A stretch of 64,000 nt of DNA from JAIQET01 sp035542575 (GTDB lineage Bacteria > Acidobacteriota > Terriglobia > Terriglobales > Acidobacteriaceae): assembly GCA_035542575.1 (NCBI GenBank), contig DATKLE010000153.1:6388-70387 (forward strand). Reading direction: 5' to 3'. Position 1 is the first letter of the stretch, and every line of letters begins with the position of its first letter. Below the pieces are notes generated by a model, which was given only the letters and a program-made list of their open reading frames with translations, was not told where the DNA came from and searched no databases. The translations under genes were made by a program, and so were the position numbers. This document shows, piece by piece, positions 17,461 through 25,585 of the stretch.

Positions 17461-18780
17461 CTACCCGGGGTTCCCATGGCCCATGCTGCTTACCGCCGTA
17501 GAACCGGTATGATCGAGCAATCTCTCCAGCGCGGCGAGCGTCCTGTCGGTTGCCCCCATCTGTTCGCGCAAGGTTTGGGCGGCCCGCTGCCCGAGCGCTT
17601 TCCGCTGCGCTGGGTTGGAAATGAGCTCCATGAAGACCAGAGGAAGGTCCGCTGGATCCACCACCCGCACGGCCTGGTGGTCTTCAAACAGTCTCACAAT
17701 ATCGCGGAAATTCTCCGTATGATTTCCGACCAGAATGGGCACGCCGTACTGTGCCGGCTCGAGGATGTTGTGCCCGCCGCGCGGAACCAGGCTTCCTCCG
17801 ACAAAAGCTATGTCCGCCAGAGCGTACAAAGAAGCCAGTTCGCCCATGGTGTCGAGCAGCAGGACTCCGCCGCTGATCGGGCCTCCGCTCCACAATGAGC
17901 GCCGCCAGAACTGCACACCGAGGTGTTCCAGCAACTGAGCCACTGCGGTAAAGCGCTCAGGGTGACGCGGCGCCAGGATCATGACCGCCCGAGGATGGCT
18001 GGCCAGCACATTCTCGAACGCGCGCAGCAGCAGTGGCTCTTCGTCATCCACCGTACTGCCGCAGACGATCACGGGGCCAGCCCCAGCCTGCTCGAATCCG
18101 TTTCGCAGACCGGCGACGACCGGCGGCGGCGCCGGCGGCGCCACATCAAACTTCAAGTTGCCGCTCACCTGCACGCGCTCCTCAGGTGCTCCTATCTCAG
18201 TCAGCCGCTGGCCGTCCGAATTGGTCTGCGCCAGAAAAAGATCCACTTGCCCTAAGACTGGCGTCAAGAGTCGCCGCATCCGGCGGTACCCGGGCCAGGA
18301 GCGGTCCGAGATGCGGGCATTTACCACGGCGAGGCGGGCGCCGCTGCGGTGTGCGAGACGCAGGAAGTTCGGCCAGAATTCGGTTTCCGCGATGACCACC
18401 AGCTGCGGCCGCAAGGCCTCCAGATAGGGCCGTATGGCGAATGCAAAATCCAACGGGAAGTAGAAGACGTTTTCCTCCCCGAAGCGCTTGCGGGCCAGCT
18501 GCTGGCCGGTGTCCGTCGTAGTGGAAACCACCACTCGATACTGCGGAAAGTGCCGCCGAATCTCGCCAACCAGCCCGCTTACCGCGAGCACCTCGCCAAC
18601 CGAGACCGCATGCACCCAGATCGTCTCCTGCGTGGGCGTTTGCGCCAGCCTCGCCGGCACCTTCCCCAGGCGTTCCCGCAGTCCGGCGCGGTACTTGCCG
18701 TGGCGCGTCATCTGCAGCAGCCAGTAGGGAAGGCTCACCAGCAGCCAGCCCGCCAGCAGCGCGCTATAAATCCAGTACAT
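17461..18780 (-). CDS. waaA: 3-deoxy-D-manno-octulosonic acid (Kdo) transferase
   Basis: The 439-residue glycosyltransferase attaches Kdo to lipid IVA. It has an N-terminal anchor (residues 3-22), the region KYRAGLRERLGKVP, IWVHAVSVGEV near residue 53, and the GT-B donor-side motif VGGSLVPRGGHNILEPAQYGVPILVGNHTENF near 330. It is the first gene of the envelope operon, and a TAGAAT -10 element lies 12 bases upstream of its ATG. Whether it adds one or more Kdo residues cannot be seen from sequence. Confidence 0.94.
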   Translation of the reverse strand: MYWIYSALLAGWLLVSLPYWLLQMTRHGKYRAGLRERLGKVPARLAQTPTQETIWVHAVSVGEVLAVSGLVGEIRRHFPQYRVVVSTTTDTGQQLARKRFGEENVFYFPLDFAFAIRPYLEALRPQLVVIAETEFWPNFLRLAHRSGARLAVVNARISDRSWPGYRRMRRLLTPVLGQVDLFLAQTNSDGQRLTEIGAPEERVQVSGNLKFDVAPPAPPPVVAGLRNGFEQAGAGPVIVCGSTVDDEEPLLLRAFENVLASHPRAVMILAPRHPERFTAVAQLLEHLGVQFWRRSLWSGGPISGGVLLLDTMGELASLYALADIAFVGGSLVPRGGHNILEPAQYGVPILVGNHTENFRDIVRLFEDHQAVRVVDPADLPLVFMELISNPAQRKALGQRAAQTLREQMGATDRTLAALERLLDHTGSTAVSSMGHGNPG

Positions 18781-18792
18781 GAGGGAAGGGAC

Positions 18793-18798
18793 ATTCTA
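18793..18798 (-). promoter_or_regulatory. -10 element of the waaA operon
   Basis: TAGAAT on the minus strand ends 12 bases before the waaA ATG, which would leave a leader of about five bases. No Shine-Dalgarno fits such a leader. Confidence 0.4.
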
Positions 18799-18852
18799 AC
18801 CGTTGATTCCCAAGGCCGCACCCAGGCACCACCGCTGGCGCAGTCCGCATCC

Positions 18853-18858
18853 TATAAT
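18853..18858 (+). promoter_or_regulatory. -10 element, probable leaderless mRNA
   Basis: A consensus TATAAT ends seven bases before the ATG at 18866. Transcription should start at the A of the start codon. Confidence 0.6.
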
Positions 18859-18865
18859 CGAGAAC

Positions 18866-19525
18866 ATGCTCAGCCAACGTTTATTGCTGGTTACCGCCAT
18901 TGTGGGGATTGCTGCTTTAAGCTCCGTGGTTTGCCTGGCGTCCAAGGAGTTTGTGATGCCGACGGCGCAGCCCGCCAAGACCTACCCGGCGCGCGACGAG
19001 CATCCCATGGAAAAAGTCACTGTCGCTGTAGACCCGTACGACATGGCCGACAAGGCCAATATCTTCTCGGTGCACTACAACGATCTGGGTTTCATGCCCT
19101 TGTTTGTGGTGGTGACCAACGACGGCGACCAGCCAGTCTCGCTGACTGACATGAGGCCGGAGCTGATCACCGCGGACCGGAGCAAGATACCTCCTGCCAC
19201 TCCGGATGATATCTATCGCCGGCTCTCGCATCCCTCGGCCAGCGCGGGCCGGCCGACGCCTATACCTTTTCCCACAAAGAAGGTGAAAGGCGCGGTCAGC
19301 AAGCAGGCGCAGGAAGAAGTTCAGAGTGCGCAATTCGGCGCCCTCGCAGTGGAGCCGCACGCCACTCAGGCCGGCTTCATGTTCTTTGACGTGTCGGGAA
19401 TCTCCACGCCTCTGGCGGGTGCCCACTTCTACCTGCTGGGAGTGCGGGATGCCAAAGGGAACGAACTGATGTATTTTGAAGTTCCACTGGAGAAATACCT
19501 CAGCGCGCCAGCCAAGCCCAACTGA
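18866..19525 (+). CDS. Exported hypothetical protein
   Basis: The 219-residue protein has a signal peptide (residues 1-24, LLLVTAIVGIAALSSVVCLA) and a mature beta-rich domain. VTVAVDPYDMADKANIFSVHYND and PLFVVVTNDGDQPVSL resemble an Ig-like or DUF4352-like sandwich. Residues ~110-150 are Pro-rich and polar. Family and function are not recognised. The ATG at 18866 follows a perfect TATAAT and has no ribosome site. Confidence 0.7.
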   Translation: MLSQRLLLVTAIVGIAALSSVVCLASKEFVMPTAQPAKTYPARDEHPMEKVTVAVDPYDMADKANIFSVHYNDLGFMPLFVVVTNDGDQPVSLTDMRPELITADRSKIPPATPDDIYRRLSHPSASAGRPTPIPFPTKKVKGAVSKQAQEEVQSAQFGALAVEPHATQAGFMFFDVSGISTPLAGAHFYLLGVRDAKGNELMYFEVPLEKYLSAPAKPN

Positions 19526-19590
19526 ATCGCGGGCGTTACCCCGCAAAGGCAATGAGTCGGCCACCAAGCCGGACGGCACGCGGGCCCGAC

Positions 19591-19596
19591 TATAAT
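19591..19596 (+). promoter_or_regulatory. -10 element of gatB, probable leaderless mRNA
   Basis: TATAAT ends eight bases before the gatB ATG at 19605. No Shine-Dalgarno is present. Confidence 0.6.
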
Positions 19597-19604
19597 CATG
19601 GTTT

Positions 19605-21077
19605 ATGGCCACGACCTCGGACACCTCGGTGGCGGCCCGCGCCCGGTATGAGCCGGTCATCGGCCTGGAGGTGCACGTCCAGCTGCTGACCGAGTCGAAG
19701 ATCTTCTGTTCGTGTTCGACGCGGTTCGGCGATCCGCCTAATACCAACGTCTGCCCGGTCTGCCTGGGATTGCCGGGAGCGCTCCCGGTGCTGAACCGCA
19801 GGGCGGTGGAGTTCGCGATACGGGCGGCGATGGCGCTGAATTGCCGCATCAACGAGACTTCGATCTTCGCGCGCAAGAATTACTTTTATCCCGACCTGCC
19901 CAAGGGCTACCAGATTTCGCAGTACGACAAACCGTTGGCCGAGTTCGGCTGGATTGAGATTTCGGTGGCCACCGGCAAGAAGAAGATCGGCATCACCCGG
20001 GTGCACTTAGAGGAAGACGCGGGCAAGAGCCTGCATGAGGGCTTTCCGGACTCTGAGGAGACGACCGCAGTCGATCTGAACCGCAGCGGCGTGCCGCTGA
20101 TCGAGATCGTCAGCGAGCCCGACATTGCCTCGCCGGACGAGGCTTACGAGTATCTGACGCGATTGAAGGAAATCATCCTCTACACCGGGGTGAGCGACTG
20201 CAACATGGAGGAGGGCTCGCTGCGCTGCGATGCCAACGTGAGCGTGCGTCCGCGCGGGCAGAAGGAGTTTGGCACCAAGACCGAGGTCAAGAACGTCAAT
20301 TCGTTCCGCTTCATCCGCGAGGCGCTGGAGTACGAGATCGAGCGTCATATTGGGGTGATCGAGTCCGGTGGCAAGATTACGCAGGAGACCCGCCTGTACA
20401 ACGCGACCGAAGGCAAGACCTACGGCATGCGCTCCAAGGAGCAGGCGCACGACTACCGCTACTTTCCCGAGCCCGACCTGCTGCCGCTGGTGGTGGATGA
20501 GAAGTGGCAGGCGGAGATTCGCGCGACGCTGCCTGAGTTGCCCGAGGCGCGGCGAAAGCGCATGGTGGCGGATTACGGCATTACCGAGTATGACGTGCAG
20601 GTGTTGACCTCGACCCAGGCGCTAGCCGACCAGTTTGAAGCTGCGGCCAAGGCGGCGAAGAGCCCGAAGCGTGTCGCCAACCTGGTGCAGAGCGAACTCA
20701 TGGGGCGCCTGAAGGCCAAGGGCCTGGAGATCGAGCAATCTCCGATTTCGATGAAGGGTGTGGCCATGTCAGCCGATCTGGTGGAGAGCGGGGCAATCTC
20801 GGGCAAGATGTTAAAAGACCTTTACGACCTCTGCTTCGAGCGCAACCAGGACTTCCCGGCGGTGTACGAGAAAGAAAAGCCGCAGCAGATCACCGACACG
20901 TCGGCGATTGAGAAAATCATTGATGAAGTGATCGCGGCGAATCCCAAGCAGCTCGAGCAGTATCGCGGTGGCAAGAAGACCGTGCTGGGATTCTTCGTGG
21001 GCCAGGTGATGAAAGCGTCCAAGGGGCAGGCCAATCCTCAGCTGGTCAATGAGTTGCTGGCGAAAAAGTTGCATTAG
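19605..21077 (+). CDS. gatB: Aspartyl/glutamyl-tRNA(Asn/Gln) amidotransferase subunit B
   Basis: The 490-residue subunit converts Glu-tRNA(Gln) and/or Asp-tRNA(Asn) to the amidated form together with GatA and GatC. It contains YEPVIGLEVHVQLLTESKIFC, a zinc-ligand region (CSCSTRF with NVCPVCLGLPGALPVLN), LNRSGVPLIEIVSEPDI, and the C-terminal YqeY-like helical domain that binds the tRNA elbow. Length is typical. gatA and gatC are not adjacent. The start follows a strong -10 element. Confidence 0.97.
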   Translation: MATTSDTSVAARARYEPVIGLEVHVQLLTESKIFCSCSTRFGDPPNTNVCPVCLGLPGALPVLNRRAVEFAIRAAMALNCRINETSIFARKNYFYPDLPKGYQISQYDKPLAEFGWIEISVATGKKKIGITRVHLEEDAGKSLHEGFPDSEETTAVDLNRSGVPLIEIVSEPDIASPDEAYEYLTRLKEIILYTGVSDCNMEEGSLRCDANVSVRPRGQKEFGTKTEVKNVNSFRFIREALEYEIERHIGVIESGGKITQETRLYNATEGKTYGMRSKEQAHDYRYFPEPDLLPLVVDEKWQAEIRATLPELPEARRKRMVADYGITEYDVQVLTSTQALADQFEAAAKAAKSPKRVANLVQSELMGRLKAKGLEIEQSPISMKGVAMSADLVESGAISGKMLKDLYDLCFERNQDFPAVYEKEKPQQITDTSAIEKIIDEVIAANPKQLEQYRGGKKTVLGFFVGQVMKASKGQANPQLVNELLAKKLH

Positions 21078-21178
21078 ACGAGCCGGACCCTCCCACCGGC
21101 CAGCAACTTCCGTCATGTGAATCGGGTTCCCCGGCCCGATACCATAGACAAGCGCATCCCCCGCCCCGAGATTGGCCC

Positions 21179-21799
21179 ATGAAAATCGACCGTATTATCA
21201 GCATTGCCACGCTAGGCGCTTCTCTTATCGCCATCGTCCTAGTGTTGAAGCGGCCACAGCCGGTAGCGACGCCGCAGCCGCCGGCGGTCGCCGCGGCCAA
21301 TGCCCAGTCGTTTCAGCAGAAGGTGCAGCAACTCGATCAGCCCAGAGACCCCAGTCAGCCTCCTGCCGAAGTCCACGTCACCTCTGACGAGGTGAGCGCG
21401 GCGATCGCCCAAGCCGCCGGGGCCCTGCCCACGGCGCTTGCTGGGCAATCCGGCTCGGATGGTTCTTTGTCCTCGCCCGACGCGGTCGTCGCCCCGGGCC
21501 AGCCCGATATCAAGGACTACCAGGTGAACTTTGACGGCGACATTGCCCGAGGCCAGTTTGTGGCTAGCGTTGGCGGTAAAGACGTGGTGGTTACCCTCGC
21601 AGGCCACCTGGGATCGAAAGACGGCTACGCCACGTTCGATCCCACCGAGTTCAAGGTGGGCGACTTGAGCATCCCGGTGTCGCTGGTCAATGACGCCCTG
21701 CAGAAAAAGCTGGCCGAGCAGCGCGATCGTCTGAAGCTGCCCGACAACGTGGGCGGCATCAAGGTGGAGGATGGCGAACTGGTGATGACGCAGAAGTGA
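21179..21799 (+). CDS. Membrane-anchored or secreted hypothetical protein
   Basis: The 206-residue protein starts with a hydrophobic segment (IISIATLGASLIAIVLVL) that could be a signal anchor. A Pro/Gln/Ala-rich linker to about residue 60 and a soluble domain with DYQVNFDGDIARGQFVASVGGKDVVVTLAGHLGSKDG follow. The last ~50 residues (VSLVNDALQKKLAEQRDRLKLPDNVGGIKVEDGELVM) resemble lipid-binding or LolA/DUF2993-like repeats only weakly. No function is assigned. Confidence 0.65.
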   Translation: MKIDRIISIATLGASLIAIVLVLKRPQPVATPQPPAVAAANAQSFQQKVQQLDQPRDPSQPPAEVHVTSDEVSAAIAQAAGALPTALAGQSGSDGSLSSPDAVVAPGQPDIKDYQVNFDGDIARGQFVASVGGKDVVVTLAGHLGSKDGYATFDPTEFKVGDLSIPVSLVNDALQKKLAEQRDRLKLPDNVGGIKVEDGELVMTQK

Positions 21800-21808
21800 C
21801 CGCGCATA

Positions 21809-21856
21809 CCGCGGCGTCTGAGCCGCGGGCGGTCATCCTGAGCGCAGCGAAGGATC
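21809..21856. repeat. Hairpin plus GTCATCCTGAGC repeat between convergent genes
   Basis: CCGCGGC/GCCGCGG (21809-21828, 6-nt loop) is followed by a GTCATCCTGAGC...GAAGGATC unit (21832-21856). The hairpin has no T-run, so intrinsic termination is uncertain. The second unit belongs to the most frequent repeat family in this window. Confidence 0.5.
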
Positions 21857-21866
21857 CCTACCGCCG

Positions 21867-22796
21867 TCAGTTGTGCTTGATGAACTCCCCGGTTTTCTTC
21901 CCGGTCAGATCGTTATAGAGCGTGACCAGCCACTGCTCACTGGTGATGAAGTCTCCCGACCACTTCTGCCAGGGGGCGAGCACGTTCTCTTGCTTCAACT
22001 GATCCAGTGACTTGCCCTGCTTGATTCCGTTCTCAACTACCGCCTTCGTTTCTTTCAGCATGGTAAGGAAGTTGCGAAGGTCATCCAGGTTTGAAAGCGA
22101 CCCGTGGCCGGGGATGACCTTCACATCGGCGGGCAGCTTGGGAATGATCTGCTCCAGCGCGGAGATCATGCCTTCGACACTGCCCCCGCCGCTGAGATCG
22201 ACGAAGGGAAATCCATAGGTGACGAAGTCGTCTCCCATGTGCACCACGTTCGACTTGGGGAAAAAGATGACGCTGTCGCCATCGGTGTGCCCGCTGGGAA
22301 AGTGCAGGGCGCGGATGTCTTCGCCATTGAGGTGGACGGTGACGTCGTGGTCAAAGGTGATGATGGGCAGGGCTTCTTTGGGCTGCGGCTTGGCCGGGAA
22401 GCTGACAGCGCCGTAGTTGCCCGCGGTGCCGCCTTCTTCCAGGCGCTTGCGCACGTTGTCCTGGGCAATGATGGGTGCGGTCTGCTGGAAGATCGCATTT
22501 CCGCCGGTATGGTCCTCGTGGTAATGGGTGTTGATCACGAAGCGCACCGGCTTGTCAGTGATCCCCTTGAGCGCAGCCTTGATCTTATCCGCCAGCGGGG
22601 CGTACTGGTCGTCCACGATGACAATGCCATCGTCGCCGACCGACGCGCCGATGTTGCCGCCCGCCCCCTGCAGCATATAGACGTTGCCGGAGACCTTGCT
22701 GACCTTCATTTGGACTTTGCTGAAGTCCCGGTCCTGGGCGGTGAGCAGACATGATCCGAACAACAGCACGATGACAGACATGCGAACCGAAGCCAT
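21867..22796 (-). CDS. Secreted MBL-fold metallohydrolase
   Basis: The 309-residue exported enzyme has a signal peptide (residues 1-21) and a metallo-beta-lactamase fold. Zinc ligands are visible in FVINTHYHEDHTGGNAIF (HxHxDH), FPSGHTDGDSVIFF and VIPGHGS. It resembles the quinoprotein-relative/cyclase-type class of MBL proteins (VYMLQGAGGNIGASVGDDGIVIVDDQY) and is unlikely to be a dedicated antibiotic resistance enzyme. Substrate is unknown. I choose the ATG at 22796 because it gives an N-terminal signal sequence; the frame extends further upstream. Confidence 0.83.
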   Translation of the reverse strand: MASVRMSVIVLLFGSCLLTAQDRDFSKVQMKVSKVSGNVYMLQGAGGNIGASVGDDGIVIVDDQYAPLADKIKAALKGITDKPVRFVINTHYHEDHTGGNAIFQQTAPIIAQDNVRKRLEEGGTAGNYGAVSFPAKPQPKEALPIITFDHDVTVHLNGEDIRALHFPSGHTDGDSVIFFPKSNVVHMGDDFVTYGFPFVDLSGGGSVEGMISALEQIIPKLPADVKVIPGHGSLSNLDDLRNFLTMLKETKAVVENGIKQGKSLDQLKQENVLAPWQKWSGDFITSEQWLVTLYNDLTGKKTGEFIKHN

Positions 22797-23118
22797 ACAG
22801 TTTCCCACTCCAAATGGAATTGGGTGGAAATTGTAAATGGCGGGAGGATTTTTCACCATCGGCTCACCCGTCGGTTTGCTAGGAGAAGTCATCCTGAGAC
22901 CGAAAGGTCGAAGCATCCGGCGTGCGCCGGCTTTCTGCCTGGGTCGTGCGTATTGCGGCTGCGCGCAGGATCCCTCACCCGGCTGAACTGCGCCGGGTTC
23001 GGGATGACGCCGATTTGAATGGCCTGACTATGCCGTACCACCCGGACCGGCGTCATCCTGAGCCCGAGAGGGCGAAGGATCTTGCGCGCAGCGGCACGGC
23101 GTGCGGGGCGAGAGATAT
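22797..23118. repeat. 322-bp repeat-rich intergenic region
   Basis: It contains three units of the GTCATCCTGAG...GGATC family: 22888-22918 (GTCATCCTGAGACCGAAAGGTCGAAGCATCC-like), an inverted relative at 22968-23011 (GGATCCCTC...GGGATGACGCC) and 23052-23082. No gene or RNA is seen. The promoter of the MBL gene must lie at its left end. Confidence 0.6.
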
Positions 23119-24396
23119 TTACTCCAGGGTGCCCTGGAACAGGGTGCGCACCTGATCGCCAATCACGCGATCGACCACAAACACGCTGCCTGCATCGGAA
23201 ATCTGGCGGAGAAGCAGATCGCCGCGGCCATCGCCGTCGGCGTCCACTGCGTCAACCAACTCCAGGCGCGGCTCCACGTCCATGTGCTGGTTGTCAGTTG
23301 TGTCAACCAGCACCTTGTGGAGCTCTCCATAGATGTCATTCCGGGCTACCAGTGTGACGTAGTACTGCAATCCCGTCGCGGTTGTTGCTGGGCGCTGTGG
23401 CATATGCGCCTTTGCAGTCAGCACCAGCACGGGCTCGTTATTGCTCGCAAGGTCGAATACCCGGAGTTGGACATCGTCAAAACTGGGCTGCGGTGCCTTG
23501 ACTGCGGCTTTGCCTCGCCGGGCGGGCCGGGCTGGTGGCGCTGCCTCGATCGTCTCTGACGCCAGACGCTTAGCGCGCGCCTCCACCTCGGCACTGGCCA
23601 ACGCCAGCATCTTTTGGCGGAACTGCTGCTCTTCTTCCGGCTTGAGGTCGTAGGTAAACGGCATGGGTTCGGGACCACCCGCATCGGAGATCGCAGGAAA
23701 AATCCGCACCGTCTGAGCCGCCCCCTTCATCACCGGCGCAGGCGACGATGCCTGGGCCGGTTCCTGCGGCGGCGAAGGGAGTGGTTTCCCGCGTCTCAAT
23801 ACCGGGTGATCGGTATCGGCAGAGGCCGGAGATGGGGCCGGGGGTGTCGCCGGATTAGAAGCGGGAGCGACAGCCGGCGCTTGCGCTGGCGGCAGTGTTG
23901 GTTCTGTCGGCTTCGGTCTCTCGGAGCTGGGACGTCGCAGCCGGGGTGGCCCCTCCACATCCTCGTCCGGGGGTCTCGCGGGAAGTGCAGCTTTTCGGGA
24001 TTGGGGCGGCGCTGCGCCTTTGGGCTGCCACGTCCCCTGACCGACCCAGGAATTCCTGACCTGCAGCGCGCCGGTCACCGTGAACAGGCCTTGCGACGTT
24101 CCGGTGCGTTCTCCTTCATAGATCGTGCCCGACTCCAGCGCCATGGGCACGGGATCGGCCTTGTACACGCTGGCGTCGTAGAACTGGCCGTTGTAGAGGA
24201 TGGTGACAGGGATCAGGCGGGCCTTGCCACTTGGGGCCAGTTCGATCAACGCCAGGGCGCGCGGTCCCTTGCTTACGGTTCCCGTGCGGCCATACTGCGC
24301 GGCCACAATCTGCGCAAAGATCAGAGCCAGAGTCGTCAGGATGACGACCCGGCCCGCACTGCGGTATAACGGTTGGCGTAGCGGAGAAAACCTCAT
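23119..24396 (-). CDS. Exported Pro/Ala-rich hypothetical protein
   Basis: The 425-residue protein has a signal peptide (residues 1-34) and an N-terminal beta domain (VSKGPRALALIELAPSGKARLIPVTILYNGQFYDASVYKADPVPM). A Pro/Ala-rich disordered stretch covers residues ~125-215. A C-terminal domain ends with AVDADGDGRGDLLLRQISD, a D-x-D-x-D-G repeat that looks like an FG-GAP/calcium-binding loop. Function is unknown. Its ATG overlaps the peroxiredoxin ATG on the other strand (shared CATG). A TATCAT lies eight bases upstream, inside the first codons of that gene. Confidence 0.75.
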   Translation of the reverse strand: MRFSPLRQPLYRSAGRVVILTTLALIFAQIVAAQYGRTGTVSKGPRALALIELAPSGKARLIPVTILYNGQFYDASVYKADPVPMALESGTIYEGERTGTSQGLFTVTGALQVRNSWVGQGTWQPKGAAPPQSRKAALPARPPDEDVEGPPRLRRPSSERPKPTEPTLPPAQAPAVAPASNPATPPAPSPASADTDHPVLRRGKPLPSPPQEPAQASSPAPVMKGAAQTVRIFPAISDAGGPEPMPFTYDLKPEEEQQFRQKMLALASAEVEARAKRLASETIEAAPPARPARRGKAAVKAPQPSFDDVQLRVFDLASNNEPVLVLTAKAHMPQRPATTATGLQYYVTLVARNDIYGELHKVLVDTTDNQHMDVEPRLELVDAVDADGDGRGDLLLRQISDAGSVFVVDRVIGDQVRTLFQGTLE

Positions 24397-24856
24397 GGAT
24401 ATTAATGATAAAGCTCCCGACTTCACTTTGCCCGATGAGAACGGGAAAAATGTGTCGCTTAAGGATTTCCGAGGCAAGACCGTCGTCCTCTTCTTCTTTC
24501 CCAAGGCCGACACTCCCGGTTGAACCATAGAGGCGTCCGGGTTCCGTGACGCATACAAGAAGTTGCAGAATGCAGGCGCTGTCATCCTGGGCATGTCGGC
24601 TGACCCGCCACAGGCGCAGAAGAAATTTCAGGAAAAGTACAGCCTGCCTTTCACCCTGCTGTCAGACACCGACAAAAAGGTCTGCGAAGCCTTTGGCGTA
24701 ATCAAAGAGAAGAATATGTATGGCAAGAAAGTGAAGGGCATCGCGCGCACCACCTTTGTGATCGGGCCGGACGGCAAGATTGCGCACGTCTTCAACAATG
24801 TAAAGGCAGATGGCCACGCCGAGGAGGTGCTGGCGTATCTGAAGAGCGCCGCTTGA
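24395..24856 (+). CDS. bcp: Selenocysteine-containing Bcp/PrxQ peroxiredoxin (in-frame TGA)
   Basis: The gene encodes 153 residues if the TGA at 24521-24523 (codon 43) is read as selenocysteine. The text around it, FFFPKADTPG-U-TIEASGFRDAY, matches the Bcp/PrxQ active site FxPxxxTPGCTxEACxFRD exactly, with U at the peroxidatic Cys. The frame continues to a complete family C-terminus (ARTTFVIGPDGKIAHVF, EEVLAYLKSAA), so it is not a decayed gene. The usual resolving Cys five residues on is Ser48, so a 1-Cys-type mechanism with an external reductant is implied. GGAGAA precedes the ATG. A hairpin at 24533-24552 fits a bacterial SECIS. The enzyme would reduce peroxides with thiols. A sequencing error changing TGC/TGT to TGA is the main alternative. 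Confidence 0.78.
24405..24410 (-). promoter_or_regulatory. -10 element of the divergent exported-protein gene, inside bcp codons 4-6
   Basis: TATCAT on the minus strand ends eight bases before the ATG at 24396. If used, the promoter lies within the peroxiredoxin coding region and the mRNA is leaderless. Confidence 0.4.
24533..24552 (+). promoter_or_regulatory. SECIS-like stem-loop downstream of the TGA codon
   Basis: GCGTC (24533-24537) pairs with GACGC (24548-24552). Above it CGG (24538-24540) pairs with CCG (24544-24546), leaving a GTT apical loop and one unpaired T at 24547. The loop begins 17 bases after the TGA and its first base is G. Both properties meet the published bacterial SECIS consensus, which also favours a bulged U as in E. 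coli fdhF. Confidence 0.6.
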
Positions 24857-24900
24857 GAGCGTGAGGGGCGGGCCTCCTACCCGCCCCACGCGATGATTTC

Positions 24901-25464
24901 CTACTTCGCGTGTGCAGTGCCCGTGGTGGTGAAGGTGATCGCGGTCTCGGCGTGTACCACAGCTTCTTCCTTGCCGGTAGCTGCGGCTACCCCCGTTCCA
25001 GCTCCAGCGCCCACTGCGGTGCCAACCAAGGCGCCCTTGCCGCCGCCGGCCAAGCCGCCGATCAGCGCTCCGGCAACAGCTCCACCGCCGATCTTGGTCG
25101 CGTTGCTCTTGGTGTGGCTCTTGCCCTTGGCGCGATATGCGCTGCTCGAGATGGGGACCATCCTGCCATTCATCTCAACCGAGGTCAGGCGCAGGGTAAG
25201 CTCTCCCGGCGCATGCAACCGCCCGCTGGGCTTGACATAGGTGACTTTGCCCCGTACCGGCGCGCCTGCCTTGGCGATGGTCTTTCCATCCACTACCAAA
25301 GCGTGCGAAAGCGTGGCCTCGAATTTCTGGCCTGCCGTCGCACTGCCGGAACTGAGTCCTTGCCCCATCCTGACCGTCAGCTTAGTGCCGGACGGAATCG
25401 TCTGTGCAGCGGCCATGCTCAACAACAGCATCACCGGCGCGAACTTCAACAGTTTCCCGAGCAT
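24901..25464 (-). CDS. Exported glycine-zipper hypothetical protein
   Basis: The 187-residue protein has a signal peptide (residues 1-20) and an N-terminal beta domain (IPSGTKLTVRMGQGLSSGSATAGQKFEATL) of the kind also seen in the exported protein at 28414-29148. A Gly/Ala-rich segment follows (residues ~125-160, GGGAVAGALIGGLAGGGKGALVG), typical of glycine-zipper outer-membrane or membrane-inserting regions. No enzymatic motif is present. It is convergent with bcp. Confidence 0.75.
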   Translation of the reverse strand: MLGKLLKFAPVMLLLSMAAAQTIPSGTKLTVRMGQGLSSGSATAGQKFEATLSHALVVDGKTIAKAGAPVRGKVTYVKPSGRLHAPGELTLRLTSVEMNGRMVPISSSAYRAKGKSHTKSNATKIGGGAVAGALIGGLAGGGKGALVGTAVGAGAGTGVAAATGKEEAVVHAETAITFTTTGTAHAK

Positions 25465-25585
25465 GAATCCTCCTTAAAATGTAGTGCGGAACACCCGAAT
25501 GGCGACACGATAGGGATCAAAATAGCAGAATCTATTCGGGATGGCCCGCACAAAAGGTCAGGGAGACACTTGTCTGAAAGTCACC

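Noticed and set aside
16654..17898. A 414-codon plus-strand frame opposite lpxK and waaA
   Set aside because: It mirrors the two LPS genes and has Arg/Pro/Gln-rich composition typical of antisense GC-rich frames.
21867..22796. Metallo-beta-lactamase antibiotic resistance
   Set aside because: The HxHxDH motif is shared by the whole MBL superfamily, and the flanking sequence does not match a B1-B3 lactamase.
24200..24523. Reading the peroxiredoxin as two separate proteins or as a pseudogene
   Set aside because: The first part stops exactly at the catalytic residue and the second lacks a start with a ribosome site. Both halves are otherwise fully conserved, which a pseudogene would not be.
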